Shown here one piece after another: positions 47,991-60,375 of a stretch of 64,000 nucleotides of DNA. The translations under genes were made by a program, and so were the position numbers. The notes beneath the pieces are model-generated. The model saw only the letters and a list, made by a program, of their open reading frames with translations. It searched no databases and was not told the DNA's origin. Source of the stretch: Thuidium tamariscinum (lineage: Eukaryota; Streptophyta; Bryopsida; Hypnales; Thuidiaceae). Each line of letters starts with the position of its first letter. Within the stretch, counting starts at the first letter, position 1. The DNA lies in NCBI GenBank assembly GCA_947034885.2, contig OX344753.2, forward strand, positions 19,964,001 to 20,028,000. Reading direction: 5' to 3'.

Positions 47991-49557
47991 TGCTTCCATG
48001 TTGATCTCAAAATTTATTGCATTGTTTGAAGTTTCTAAAATCATTTGTGAAACGTGGGGACATTCTGGGGACATGCACTTCCAACCACCACATTGATATG
48101 ATAATCTTTCTAAAATGGTTGTAACTCTGTTGATTCATTCTTTAATTTAAGTTGGGTACATGCTTGAGAATTTTCAAATCATTTACATTTGTAAAACATG
48201 TTCTACAAATTATACATAGAAAGAACTAGAAAATGTTTGAAAGTACAAAATTGTTGTGAATTTAGTTTTTATATTCAAGCTTCAAAATCCCAATGATTCA
48301 AATGCTGCAATAAACAATCTACATCAAATCTTCTATGTGTTGGTCGAAATAGTTGAAAATTGAATGAAATAAAGGAATTCACAGTTCTTTTAAGAGCCGC
48401 AAATGCATACCTAACTTTTCATTATGTATTTTGTGAAATGTACTTTTTATAATCTAATATGCAATGTTGGCACGTTCAGCCTTAAAGGTTTTTGACTATG
48501 TCTTCACCAAAAGCTCTTCAGAATAGTCATTTCCAAGAGAACTGCCGAATGTCCCGGATAAAACCTTCTTAGGCAGAAGTTATTGTAGTATCTTCTAGAA
48601 AACATGTTCAAGAAGATGTGAACAAAATTTCAACAACTTTTGCCATGTTGTTTGCAAGATATTGGAGTTAGTAGTAATTGAAATTGTTTTTTCCAGAAAT
48701 GTTATGAACTAAATTACATGAAGAATTTCCTACTGCTCTTCTCCAATGCACACATTCTAAAACTAGCCTAAATTATTGCAAACTGAATTTTCTCATAACT
48801 TTTGACTCATTAATCAAAAGGGAATGATTCAAACCTGTCCACTTTGACATAAACCGTAGAGACCAATTTCAAATTTGAATTTTGCTTTAAAGTTATTTAT
48901 GAAGAAGTGTTTTTTGCAGCCTGGGCTGGCCTTCAAGTAGAGAAAACTACCTATCATACAATAAGTTATTCACTACATAGTCAGAGTTTATAAAAATTGT
49001 TGGACACTTTTGGTACTCTTTGAGTACGTGTTGTATTAGGATTTCGAAGAAAAAAAAAAACCCTTCTGTTTTGACTTATGAGTTGTCCTAAATTGCTATA
49101 TTGCCAGAGAAAACTATTTGACTCATCATGGGTTAAAAAAATTCTTCGACATATATACAATAAATATAAAAAACTACAATATATATATATAAGTATTTTT
49201 TAAATTATACCTTATTATGAAGCTTTTAATTATATAAATTGGATGAATGAGTCAATTATAATGAGAACTTCTTTTTTGTTTCAAACTACCGCCATAATGA
49301 AAATTGTGGGAAAAAAATTATAGCTTCCTTCAGCCAAATTTTTTGAGACACCTTGCATTGAAGAAGAAAACAATATATCCTGCCATAACTTTTTAACCGT
49401 AAAGTCAGAAGTTATGAAAATTGTCGGGCCTTGAAGCTAATTCTTGGGCATACATTGTATCAAAATTTCAAAGGGAAAAAATAAAAACTCCATCCGTAGT
49501 GACCTGCCCGAAATATTTATAATCTCAGAAAATGTTGTTCAGAGCTTTAGGGATTAA
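47991..49557. repeat. Rearranged copy of the TTAACCCCTAAAG foldback family
   Basis: Blocks related to 50443-51375 are present in a different order. 48000-48390 resembles 50640-51000 (ATGGTTGYAACTCT, CATGCTTGARAATTTTCA, AATAAACAATCTACA). 48480-48700 resembles 50460-50640 (TGCAAGATATT). 48786-49557 resembles the arms of 5536-6256 (CATAACTTTTGACTCATTAA; GAGCTTTAGGGATTAA at the right end). This suggests nested insertion or recombination among family members. Confidence 0.6.
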
Positions 49558-50442
49558 CTCAAATTTTTATGTCACTATTCCCATTGAGGAAAAAAAAACT
49601 CGAGCTAGTTGCTAAGACTTCAAATTATGGTGTTCATTAGGCACATACCCTGAACATGATTATATTTTCACAATTTCAATTTCAATTTCAATTAGTGTTT
49701 GTGATAAAAAAACAATTCCACAACAACCTTAAAATTAAATAAAACCTCGTAGACAGTACAAACAATCCCAGGAATTTTCGAAAATCAAGTGGTTCAAAAT
49801 CAGACATGGTGTTCATAGTACATGTAAAGTTTGCATTCACTCAAGTTAATTATAAAGGTGTGGGAAAAATTATTTAGATTCTTCAGTGATACGTTATAAA
49901 TTTTTTTCTTGTTAATTCAACCTATAGGAGTACAGCCTTTATGAAATGCTATTTGAAATTGCAATTTTGTTTCAAGTAAAAATTTATTTTCTCTTACAAC
50001 CTTGAGTATTTGAGCATATAATCAAACACAATGTGGAGTGACCAATGCAGTGCCTTGAAATTGGGCCAAACAAAAGTTTTGGCCCCTTTTAGGAGTTCAC
50101 ACAATTTCCTGAAATAGAAACTTCCAGTACAATAAAGTAGTTCACAATGAAAGCCTTGGGAAGCTCATGTTCATCAAATAATTGAGAGTTCATGAAAGAA
50201 TAAGATATGGCAGAACAAGGAACTATTTTGGATTCAAAACATAGACGTACAATCAAATGAGGTTTAGAACATCCATATTTACCAATATGAGTTGGAAATT
50301 CGAAGAACTTCAAAGTTCTAATTCTAATCGAACGGAAAACTGTATTGGGAAAACATGGCTGTAGAAATAGAAAAAGGATTTTCCAAAAAATCGAATTGCA
50401 TAGAGTGCATTGAATCAAAGATTCAACATTCATTCCATTGTT
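49558..50442. other. AT-rich spacer between two foldback-family elements
   Basis: No gene recognised. The minus-strand ORF of 114 codons at 50089-50433 has no known motif and abuts the element end. Confidence 0.4.
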
Positions 50443-51375
50443 TTAACCCCTAAAGGACCGCAACTATGTTTCCACCAAAACTGCTCCAAAACTGTCATTT
50501 CTAGGAGAGCTACCAAATTTCAGAAAAAAAACATTTTTTGACACATGTAACCGTAAGATCTCTTAGTGCACTAGTTTAGGAAGATGTAGAAAAAATTTCA
50601 GAAATTTCCGCCATGTAGATTGCAAGATATTAGTGTTTGAAGTTACAAAAATCATTTTTTTTTCACTGCGAAAATCCGGGCAGCTGCACTTCAGAAGGTC
50701 ACATTTGTATGCAAAAATGTCCAAAATGGTTGCAACTCTTTAGATTCATTCTCCGATTCAAGTTTTCTACATGCTTGAAAATTTTCATATCATTTGGAAT
50801 TGTACAACATGTACAAAAAAAATAGTAAAAAGAAAGAAGTAGAGAATGATTCAAAATACAAAAATGGTAACAATTTATTTATTGAATTGAAAAATGCCAA
50901 TCCCAACGGTTCAAATGTTGTTATAAACAATCTACACCCAATGTTTTTATTTTTTTTCAAAAATATTGAAAATTGAGTAAAATAAAGGACTTCAAAGTTT
51001 ATTTTAGAGAAGAGAATCCATAACTACCCGCAAACTAAAATCCTTCATAACTTTTGACTCATTAATCCAAATGGAATGATTCAAAGCTTTACATGTGTAT
51101 ATAAATCTATAAAACCAATTTCAAATTTTTATTTCCAAAAAAAGTGATTTTTTCTGATCTGCCCAAACTGCCCGAGTTGAGAAACAAACAACGTTTTATG
51201 CGATAACTTTTCAACCATGTAGTCAAAAGTCACGAAAATTGTTGGGCTTTGAAGATACTCCTCGTCCACACCTTCTATTACATTTTGGTTCCAAAATATG
51301 GAAATCTGTAGCCACACGTACCTGCCCAAAATCGCTATGTTGCCAAAAAAGGCATGTTGGTCCTTTAGGGGTTAA
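50443..51375. mobile_element. Foldback-family element, TTAACCCCTAAAGGAC ends, ~933 bp
   Basis: The element starts TTAACCCCTAAAGGAC and ends GTCCTTTAGGGGTTAA, a perfect 16-bp inverted repeat. Its right part contains CATAACTTTTGACTCATTAA and related sequence also found in the arms of 5536-6256. Its left half differs from that element. No coding capacity and no clear target duplication were seen. Confidence 0.78.
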
Positions 51376-52360
51376 TCACAAACGGAAGTGTACGCGAATT
51401 CGATAAATGCTTTGATGGAATTTCCAATTTAAGTCGTCATAATTCAATTTGACTGGAATTCAAATGAACAACAAATTCAAATTGTATTTCATACAAATTT
51501 AATTAAAATTGTACATCAAAATCAAAACATTTCAAGAATTTCCAAATGATTTTTTAACATTTTGGAAAATTAGTTTCTTTTCTTAAATTTCAATTGATTC
51601 AAATCAATTGAAATTTATTCCTATTTACTTATCAACTTCCAAGACTTTAAAGAAAAGATTTGAGTAATGAATTTGAATAGGATCTTCGAAAATTTTGAAA
51701 AGGTTTTGAAAGATTTATGAAAAATTCAAAAAGGTCTTAGAGGGATTCCAAACATTCCAAAATATTCCAAAAACATTAGAAACGATTTCAAAACTCCTTC
51801 AGAAATTACTTTGATCTTGTTTGTAGTAAGTATCATTTTATGATAGTACATTTAAAATAAATAGAAGAAAACAATTTTTTATAGCTTTCAATTAGAAAAT
51901 GTTGAAAATTGAAATCATATTCACTCTCTTTTTAACCTTGCTAATTTGAAGAAGAGCCACGAATTTTCAAATAATTTGAATAATTGAATAGCCAAATGCG
52001 GTTTGGTTTGTTTTAACTTCAAAATGTAGGAAGGATTAGAATGTGTTGCCTCCAGTTCAAAGGCACTTACAGTTTATAATGCTGTGGTTTAGAAATGAAA
52101 ACCAAATTTCAGAACATCAATTTCATTCATCCATGGAAGTTCTGTATGCCCGAAATCAAAGCACCTGCCCAACCAATAACTTCAGCAACCTTGGGCAGCA
52201 TTTTACCTCACAGTATAGTAACTGTATAGAACTTACCTTGCTTGATAATAAAATCCCAGACCCCTTGTACACTTCCCTGTTTTCTGGGATGTCAACCAAA
52301 ACAGCATCTGCTGGATCTGATGTTACTTGCAACATGGATGTGAGCCGTGGCATGAGCATG
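51376..52360. other. AT-rich spacer and degenerate continuation of the 52-53 kb ORF
   Basis: On the minus strand, 52355-52240 continues the 225-codon ORF in another frame (LMPRLTSMLQVTSDP...), suggesting that the ORF is a truncated or frameshifted piece of a longer one. The rest is A/T-rich with no gene. Confidence 0.4.
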
Positions 52361-53038
52361 TCAAAACTGTGATTCCCTCGTGTTCATTTCAGCATCATAT
52401 TCAATGAGCACCCAAGTGGCAGAAACTCTATCTTCCCACATATGTTCCCCAAAACTTGTTCGTTCATCTGTAACATCCAGAAAATCAGGGGCTCCTACTA
52501 GTGAAAGAATCCATCCCCAGTCTACTTTTCGGTCGCCCACCAAGACGCCGAAAATCGTATTGCGAAGGGTGATCATCACCCTTGTCAGTTTCTTCGGATG
52601 AAAGACCGGAAGCAAGAACTTCAAAAGACATTGATGCCGGTCGTCTATAAAATCCTCCACCTTGTATCCGTCCTTTAGGTGAGGGGCGCCCCGAAACTTG
52701 CCGTGGATGAACTCATCCTTTCGGTTGGCCATTCCCAACCCTTGCTGTTTGAATTTGTAAACTGCTCTCCAGAGCTCTTCCGTCCAGAGGTGTGGAAGCC
52801 CCCTCTCGGTGTTGTCAAACTGGTTGGACAGTTTGTCCAAGAGCTCCCTCACCATCCGCTCCTCTCTGAATTCCCAGGGTTTCTCTACAAACCCTAGGCA
52901 ACCGATGAAAGTCAGATCTTGCATGAGTTGGGACTTTTTCGGCTCCTTGGAAGGGATAAGCGGAATCACCTTTCGGAGCTTCACGTCACTTGGAGGAGGA
53001 GGCGCGGATCCTGCTATTTTCCGGCGTAGCTGCGGCAT
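52361..53038 (-). CDS. Unrecognised 225-aa ORF, probably 5' ORF of a retroelement
   Basis: The frame begins at ATG 53038, about 305 bp below a TATA box in a CCGGTCC-rich LTR-like leader. The protein is globular in composition, with Trp-rich segments (LPHLWTEELWRAVYKFKQQG; VDWGWILSLVGAPDF) and no zinc knuckle or enzymatic motif I recognise. It ends abruptly at TGA, and similar composition continues in another frame downstream, so the ORF is probably truncated by a frameshift. The leader design matches that of the 30.4-31.7 kb segment, suggesting the same retroelement group, though the two ORFs are not alike. Promoter context favours a mobile-element gene over a host gene. Confidence 0.45.
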   Translation of the reverse strand: MPQLRRKIAGSAPPPPSDVKLRKVIPLIPSKEPKKSQLMQDLTFIGCLGFVEKPWEFREERMVRELLDKLSNQFDNTERGLPHLWTEELWRAVYKFKQQGLGMANRKDEFIHGKFRGAPHLKDGYKVEDFIDDRHQCLLKFLLPVFHPKKLTRVMITLRNTIFGVLVGDRKVDWGWILSLVGAPDFLDVTDERTSFGEHMWEDRVSATWVLIEYDAEMNTRESQF

Positions 53039-53089
53039 GAGTACAAGCTTACACTACCCGGAACCCTTTCCAATACTACCTCATCCTCT

Positions 53090-53560
53090 CCTAGCCGCAC
53101 GTCCCATTCCTCACTTTCTCTCACAGATCTCACCAAAAGGAAACACCACCTACACACAAACACACACTTGCGCCAGCTTCTACAAACAACCGCTCCACGA
53201 ACGCCCGCTCCAAAGTGCAAACTTCCAAACACACTCGCGGAAAATACACTCACAAAACGAAAAGAAAGCTCAGGCACTGAAGGCTGAAAAGTACATGACA
53301 AGGCGCCTGAGAGCAAAATGGCTCAACTATAAATGTCAGCCCTTATATAGTCTCCAAGACCTTGACCTGGGTCATCATGACTATTTCCGGTCCGGTTATC
53401 TTAGATCCGGTCCATCCCCTATCCGGTCACTACTTAGGTTCAGATGAATTCTGTTCCGGTCTCTACTACCTTGAACCGGATTAGTTCCACTCAGTTCGTT
53501 ACAGCATTTTCCATTTCTATTTCTAGTCCTTTTCTGTACTCTAAATAGATCCGGATACTA
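53090..53560 (-). mobile_element. LTR-like leader with CCGGTCC motifs and TATA box
   Basis: Contains about six CCGGTC or CCGGT motifs at 53380-53475, then on the minus strand CTATATAAGG (TATA box at 53343-53350) followed by a leader into the ORF at 53038. The arrangement U3-like motif cluster, TATA box, leader, ORF is that of an LTR promoter. No second LTR was found. Confidence 0.45.
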
Positions 53561-56500
53561 AGTTTCCGATTTCCGTTCAAACTGTCAGATAAATAGAAAA
53601 AATAAAAAATATGCCTTGCCACAATGTGTATTAGAAATATTATAATTGAACTCTCTTTTTGGAATTTTGTTGTATAAAACTTGATTTTAAACATAAAGAC
53701 CAAAAAAATACCTATAAGTACTAACCTCTAAATGCCCAAGGCACTAGAATGTGATGTTTGCAAAACTTTGAGGTAAAATAAAACCTAACCAATTTGCAGT
53801 TTCAAGTAGTTTATATTTTTGGAAAGTTTTTTTAGAAGTCTAGTTTCAATGCCAAGAATACAATTTGAAAAATGAATGATAGTGATTTTTCTATTCAAGA
53901 TTTTGTGCAAGGGTACCCATAGCAATCTTGACTTTCTGTAGTGTTGAGAGCTCTTGAAAATGACCCTCAAATACACTAAATCTTGGTTAAAAAATCACAT
54001 TCAAAATTCATTTACAAAAATTGTAGACTAAATTTTGAGAAGCCGAAAATTGATTGGAGTTATGCATGTTAGGTCCTTTAACCTCATATTTTTTGGTCAC
54101 TAAATTTTCAAATTTGACTTGTAAAAAGTAGATAGAAACACTTTACATCACTTTTGTAGTTATAACACCTTCATGGTCAATCATTATAATCTTTCATTCC
54201 ATAAGTGATATTGTTGTGTTTTCTTTTCCTATGCAATCTCTAGCATGTCTAGTTTGAATTTGTATGGTTACAGTTCAAAAAAATTGATACAATTTATCAA
54301 AATGTTGGCATTTCATACAACTTAGAACAAATTCCAAGCATCTCAAAATAGGCCTTTGGGCATTTAGGAGCTAAATGGAAAATTGTGACTCATAAAAGTC
54401 CAATAGAGAATCAATAATCTCCATGAACAAAGGCATGAGGTTTGTGCACATAAAATTGATCAAAGAACATAGCTTTCACTTTGTAGCCTAAATGTGGTAC
54501 TTGACAAGCTTTATTCACTATAGGCGTAGGCCCTATTGATTCAAACATTTCCAAAAAAATCTCAAGCAATTTTTTGTCAAAGATTCATTTGAAATCAAGC
54601 ACAAGGGGACTTTGTCTAATGTTTAAGGATTAAGGGTTTAAATCAATTGTAGCATGTTGATGTGTGTCATTATCTAAAAGTAACATCAAATGTTTAGTAG
54701 AATTATAATTTATGATTATAAATATAAAAACATTCCAAATTAATGATTAGATAATTTTGTACAAATTTTCAATTAAAGACTACCAATGGTTCTATAAAAT
54801 ATCAAGGATATAAGAAGAAACTTACATATAAATTACCCATTTTCATTTAGATTACAAGACTTGTAATTTACAATTTGATAACCACTACACAACCAACAAA
54901 TTGACTTTGAGGATTTTCTAGTAGGCTTATTGACTTCATATCTTAAATTTTTTGTATGAAACTTTTAGAATAACTCATACTCATTGTACTCTATATATCA
55001 AGCTTTGTATCTCATCACTTCAATAAGTATTGCAATAGTTATAATTGAAGGAAAACATGTCAAAGTAGACAACGAAGTATATAATTAAAGATATATTATT
55101 TAAATTTATTTGATATCATAGATTGATACCTATACAAAAATTTAACCATTGAATTGCTCTCTTCCAACATATGAGATGAAAATTAAGATGAATTTGTGGA
55201 CAAGTAGATAAATTGTTCAAAGTTGTTTTTTAAACTTCCAGATAAAAATAGAAATATAAGACACACATTTCTTTTTAGGACATTATCTCCATTAGAATTG
55301 GCAATTTTGAATTTCTAGTCAAAGTATTAGCAACAAGTTTTTTCTCTCATCAAGTAAGACCTTTTATTTAGTAGTTTAGGGTGAATATGAATTCAAAATT
55401 GTTGGATGAATTTTCTACTCTTGTATTCTCAACCCATTTTCTAACCTTTTAATTACTTCTTTTGTCTCAAAACCTCTTTGTATTTTAAAATTTGTTTAAG
55501 ATTAAGAAATGGGTACAACAACTACAATAGGAAAGTGTCAAATATTAGACTTGAAATATTCCAATTATAGTTTATAAATTTTTAGGTTGAGGATTCTCTA
55601 GCAAAAATGAGAGTAAGGTAGTACCAAAATTGTGTCATTTTGGATGTTTTTGTGATTATAGTTGGTATATAGAAAGTGTTTGATATGGAGTATGTGAATG
55701 TGAATGTAATTGGAGGACAAATAAACCTAGTTGCCCAAGTTGTCCCATCTATCAAAAAAATGAATCTTAGTCTTAAAGCTACTATAGTTTCCATCTTTTT
55801 TGCACAATTAGGAAACAGAAACCAAATTTGCCTAATGAAGAACATTGAATAGTATATGATAGCTTGTTATTGAAGATGAAGAATCCTAGAAAACCTAATA
55901 AGCTTGTCAAAGGTACCTTGGACAATTTTGCCAAGTGTTTCAACATCACTTGAAGCACAATTTTTGGATTTGAAAGCAAGCTAGGCAACTTCTTGCCAGA
56001 AAGGTAGTTTCTACAAATGTTTCTTGATCTTTGGAGTGAGGGTGTGTAGGAAGGAAGAAGGCTTTTGACATAGATTGATCATTTGAAGGAGACATAGTTT
56101 GTCCTTTACAAGAATATGTGGTCTCTAGCCATCAAAGTTGAATATGTTTGTTGTGACCATTCATCCTTAAGTGAAGGAAAGTGAGATCAAGTGTCATTCC
56201 AATGCAATCAAACCATTTGTTTGTCGCTTGGCAAAATTGTTGAAACTATTCTTATTTAGAAAGAGTATCCTAAATTGCATCTTGTTGACACATAGCTTAA
56301 ATTGGCTGCAATGCTCATCAACAACAAATTTAACATCATAATGACCGTTGAGCCACTAAATAGCTCTCATATGAATGTTCAAGATATAGGATGGTGTTTG
56401 AACAATACAAAAACTTATTATCAATTTACTCAAAAGAACTTCAAGTATGTGATGCAATTATTAAGTAAACATTTTCAATGATGGAACTAGAGAAACTAAA

Positions 56501-57223
56501 CTTACATAATTTTGATAGGGAAGCTATGCATGATTCAATAATATCTATTGATAGCAAAATAGATTATTAGATTCCACATTTGATAAAATCAAGTCTATGA
56601 TACATAGGCCATTAGATTCCACATTCAATAAAATCAAGTCTATAACGCATATGGTAGTTGTCTAAGAATGTGGAATGTTATCATGCACTCCAACCAATTC
56701 ATTTCTACCAATGAATAAGCAATAGAGAAAAAGGCAATAACAAGTTATTTTCTAAGAAAAAAATTTAAGTTTGTAAAACCGTCATATTTGCCTCTTCTAT
56801 GCATTGCAGCAAGGTTTTTAAAGCAGCTGTCACTTTTCTTGTTCTATCCCATGCTGCTAGCAATATTTTCTATAAATTCTTCATCAGTCATAAATAGATG
56901 GGTTACCTACTTATTTTATTTTTTATACGCATTTAAAAAGGCGCTTTATTATCTATAAAAGAGTCCTATTGTACCTTACTTTCAATCCCCTAGCATTTCA
57001 TGAATGAATACTCTAGGGCTTTAGAATTGATCTCTCATTATGAACGGAGTATTCCCCAACCTGCACATATTTATTTTACAACTCTTACCTGTCGATTATG
57101 AAGCCTCTTATAAGGTCAATTTGAAGAAGAAAGGCGTAATGCGAGACACCTCCTATAGAAACACCATGATTTTCATTGTGATGCCGCATTAGAGTAAAAG
57201 TTATAAGAATATTTTTTTAAATT
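53561..57223. other. AT-rich non-coding stretch
   Basis: No gene recognised. An ORF of about 56 codons starting at ATG near 56311 (plus) shows ordinary-looking codons (VQDIGWCLNNTKTYYQF), but I recognise no family. The duplicated phrase ATTAGATTCCACATT occurs twice near 56567 and 56610. Confidence 0.4.
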
Positions 57224-57436
57224 TTGATTAGCTCTTGGAGCTCAAGTTTTCAAAATCAACTTTCTAAATCTTTCTGGAAGCCATTTGAATCTCCCAGAGG
57301 GATTGGTTTTTGCATGATTTGTAAGCACATTTTTTGTGGATTGATTGGGAGGGAATTGGATTGTCATTTTTTGAAAAACAAGTACAATGTAAGCTGCATT
57401 GGTTTGTACAACTTTCCCTTGGGGATATTTCTTTGA
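57224..57436 (+). pseudogene. Possible BED-type zinc-finger fragment of a hAT-like transposase
   Basis: A frame of 70 codons contains FWKPFE, then CMICKHIF and a later DCHFLKNKYNVSC. The spacing W...C-x2-C...H...C recalls BED zinc fingers at the N-terminus of plant hAT transposases. No dimerisation or catalytic core follows. Match quality is modest; chance is possible. Confidence 0.3.
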
Positions 57437-57894
57437 GAATCATGGTATCAATGATGGGATGACAAGGGAAAATTTTACAAGGCACATTTGTTCTTTGGTA
57501 GGCACATAGAGATATTGGTACATTCTTGAACAAGTGTTTGTTTGAAGTTTTCTTCTCAATTGGGAATCGGATTCAACAAAGAGTATAGGGTTTAAGGTAT
57601 CAAGCATTATTTTGAAAAAATCTTTTATACATGCATACATGTGTATGTATGTATGTGTGTATATGTGTGCATGCTTATCAACTAAGGTAATCATATAAAG
57701 TAAATAAATTTGAAGATTAAGTGTATTTTTTCTTTGTTTTATTTTAACTTGATGCATTATAAGAACATTGAGACAACTAATAGAATCATGGGCTTGCTGG
57801 GCTAGCCAACAAGTGACAACACAAGTAGTGATTGATGGTTGGTCTTAAGAGCATGATTACCTTTTTAGGTTAGTTTCTTATGTCTAAACAATTT

Positions 57895-58036
57895 CACTAC
57901 AAGAAAATGGGAGCATAAATGACTTATCCACAATGACTACATCGACAACAATGACTTCAAAATGACTATTTTGCAATCATTGTCGTCGGTTCAATCATTG
58001 TGAACAAGTCATTTATACCCCAATTTTCTTGTAGTG
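57895..58036. mobile_element. CACTA-type MITE, 142 bp
   Basis: Ends CACTACAAGAAAATGGG and ATTTTCTTGTAGTG are inverted repeats of the classic CACTA type. It is flanked by TTT on both sides (57892-57894 and 58037-58039), a 3-bp target duplication. The interior carries inverted ATGACT/AGTCAT and CAATGAT motifs. It is a different subfamily from the element at 2737 and is non-coding. Confidence 0.87.
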
Positions 58037-58039
58037 TTT

Positions 58040-59638
58040 ATGAATTAGAAGTTCAAGAAGTGTTTCTTCATCAGTTTTGTTTTAATATAGAAAATGGTTT
58101 AATTTCTTACAAGGAAATAATATAATAAATTCTCAAGATGTATTAGTATTAGTGCACCAAGTAGTAGACGTGTGTGATGTACATGTAATAGACTTTAGAG
58201 TCAAGTTCCTAGTCCATATGGGGAGTAGGATTTGAACCCACACTTTCAATGTATATGAAAGGTAGTCATTCCTTAGCATTAGATATATTTGATCCCCTCA
58301 CTTCTTACATGGAAAAATTTCTAGAAACTTATTATTTGTAATAAGTCTCATTTATTCCAATCTAGCTCTAAATGAGATAAATCATTTCAACTATAAAGGT
58401 GTCAAAGGTGTATATACAAGCTAAAGCAAACCAACATGTTTGAACAAATTAGCCATTTGAAAATATAGGCAATTTAAGAAGTCAAGAAATTTTGACTCAT
58501 CTTACTCTAAATGAAAGGTGACTTCGGTGGCCGACCATTGCTAAGGAATTGTAGTTTCTAGCTTTGTACAAAAACCAAAATCATTTTGTCTTTCCTTCAA
58601 GCAAGTAGATTTTCTCTAGGTGAATTGGCAAGACTTGCAAATTCTTTGCAAGTTATTGAAGGGACCAAATTAGTTTGAAATTAAATCAAATTCTTGCTTA
58701 TTGAATTGGCTATTGCTCTACCTCGAGTCTTAAGGTTTGGTCTTTAAGGCTTATAATATAACTAGTGAAAGTTGCCTTTATGGATGAATAAGAGAATGCT
58801 TAAAGGTCTAATGTTGAACAAAAAAAGAGGAATTTCTTTTGGCCTCATGTGCAAATTATATAACCTACCATTTGGTCAAAGACAATAATTCTATAAGCTT
58901 ATTCCTTTGAAATGGGGCTTGCAAGTTTGTTGTTGTTGGAAGCATCTTTCAACTTAATCACATTTATTTTCAACATATATGCATATGAAGTATTGCAAAA
59001 ATACACATTACTTAAATCACAATTGTTATTGATGTTGATTTTAAATGCATAATATTTGAGATTTTAATTAATTGGAGATGTAATTTTTTTACTCTACATT
59101 CAAATCATAAGACTATTCATCACATGAAAACATTTAATAGGGATTTCTTTCAAAACTAATGACTAAAAAGAAAAGACCAATCATATGTTAAACTAGAATT
59201 CTAAAGATTGGAAATTTTAGGATGAAGATAATGAGATACAAAATTGATGTTGAATTTACAGAGCTAGAGCTTTGTACTAGTCTTACATCAATAGTTGAAA
59301 CATTTTTGCAAGATAATAAGTATCCTTTATTAAAAAAAATAAAATTTTAACTTGTTTACAATCCAAAACTATATCTAGTGAAAAAGTGTTTCGATCAGTT
59401 CCAACCAAAAACTGTGAATATAGTCTAGCTCGAAAGTACAAATATCAAAAGCCATAATACAAGTGAATATGTATTGTATTGCTATAAGTTTATATAGCTA
59501 TATAGTAAGTTGTATAGTTTTGCTCTAAACATGATTTGGTGAGTCTATTCTAGTAAATAGTAGCCAAATTTAAAATCATATCAAATGTCCAAAATAAATT
59601 TTTGGTGTAGATATGGTGAACAAATTTTATTGCAATCA
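58040..59638. other. AT-rich non-coding stretch
   Basis: No gene or clear repeat recognised. Confidence 0.45.
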
Positions 59639-60115
59639 TTATGGATATAAATCATGTAATTCAACCCTCCAAGTCTTGATGTTATAATGATGAGTTATAA
59701 TAGATATTTTTTGTTTTATGTAATCTAGGTCATATGGGTCTATTGCCAGTTCATCAAATTCATGAAAAAACATAAAAAAATCCTCCATAATATCACTTCT
59801 ACATAGTGGACATGGGCATGTTATTATTGATTGACCTAATTTATATCGGCTCATGCATGTGCTCATGCACCACTTTAAAATACATTCTTTACAATAATAA
59901 TGAATGCATTTAGATGTGTATTGTTGACCTGATATGCTTTCAAAACAAATACAACAATCCATTTTTTTTTGCTCTAAATTTGCTTGTTGATCTTCAATTT
60001 GATGTATATAACAGAATGAAAACAATATTGTCACGGCTATAGTATTAGAAAAGACAATGTAGGATTTTTTTTTCAATAACAAATTCACTCTTGAGATTTT
60101 GTAAAATTTGTACAA
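59639..60115 (-). CDS. Small RING-finger (C3HC4) protein, possible E3 ubiquitin ligase
   Basis: An open frame of 158 codons, or 107 if the Met at 59962 (MDCCICFES) is the start. It has a complete RING-HC pattern: Cys54-x2-Cys57, Cys70-x-His72-x2-Cys75-x2-Cys78, Cys102-x2-Cys105 (KCIHYYCKECILKW and CPCPLCRSD). The layout resembles the first RING of RBR-type ligases, but no IBR or second RING follows within the frame. The first 51 residues include a hydrophobic stretch (SNTIAVTILFSFCYIHQI) that could be a membrane anchor or upstream read-through. It is very AT-rich and lies next to a Helitron helicase fragment on the opposite strand, so it may be a captured or decaying gene. RING assignment is confident; expression is unknown. 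Confidence 0.6.
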   Translation of the reverse strand: MYKFYKISRVNLLLKKKSYIVFSNTIAVTILFSFCYIHQIEDQQANLEQKKMDCCICFESISGQQYTSKCIHYYCKECILKWCMSTCMSRYKLGQSIITCPCPLCRSDIMEDFFMFFHEFDELAIDPYDLDYIKQKISIITHHYNIKTWRVELHDLYP

Positions 60116-60119
60116 ACAG

Positions 60120-60375
60120 AAATGACAAATTGAAGTATGTATAGAATTTTTTTCTTAAAAAATTACTTCAAAAATATATATAGAATTCAATACACCAATG
60201 ACAAAACAATGAAGTCTATTTAAAGCTTGTGTCTTTTAAAAAAAAGAAAAGTAAAAAAGTAAAATATACCAATGATAAAGCAATGAGTCCTATCATAACC
60301 TTCTATCTTTAAAAAGTAAAAGTAAAAGATGAAGAACAAATTGAGCTTATTAAATGATTCATCAATACCTTAAGA
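60120..60375 (+). repeat. ~200-250-bp dispersed direct repeat, copy 1
   Basis: Shares AATTGAAGTATGTATAGAA, ATATATAGAATTCAA and TTATTAAATRAWTCATCA with 61990-62195 in the same order and orientation. It is followed at 60400-60560 by a phrase (TTGGTACCATTAGAAAG...) that also recurs at 61380 and 61790. Confidence 0.6.
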
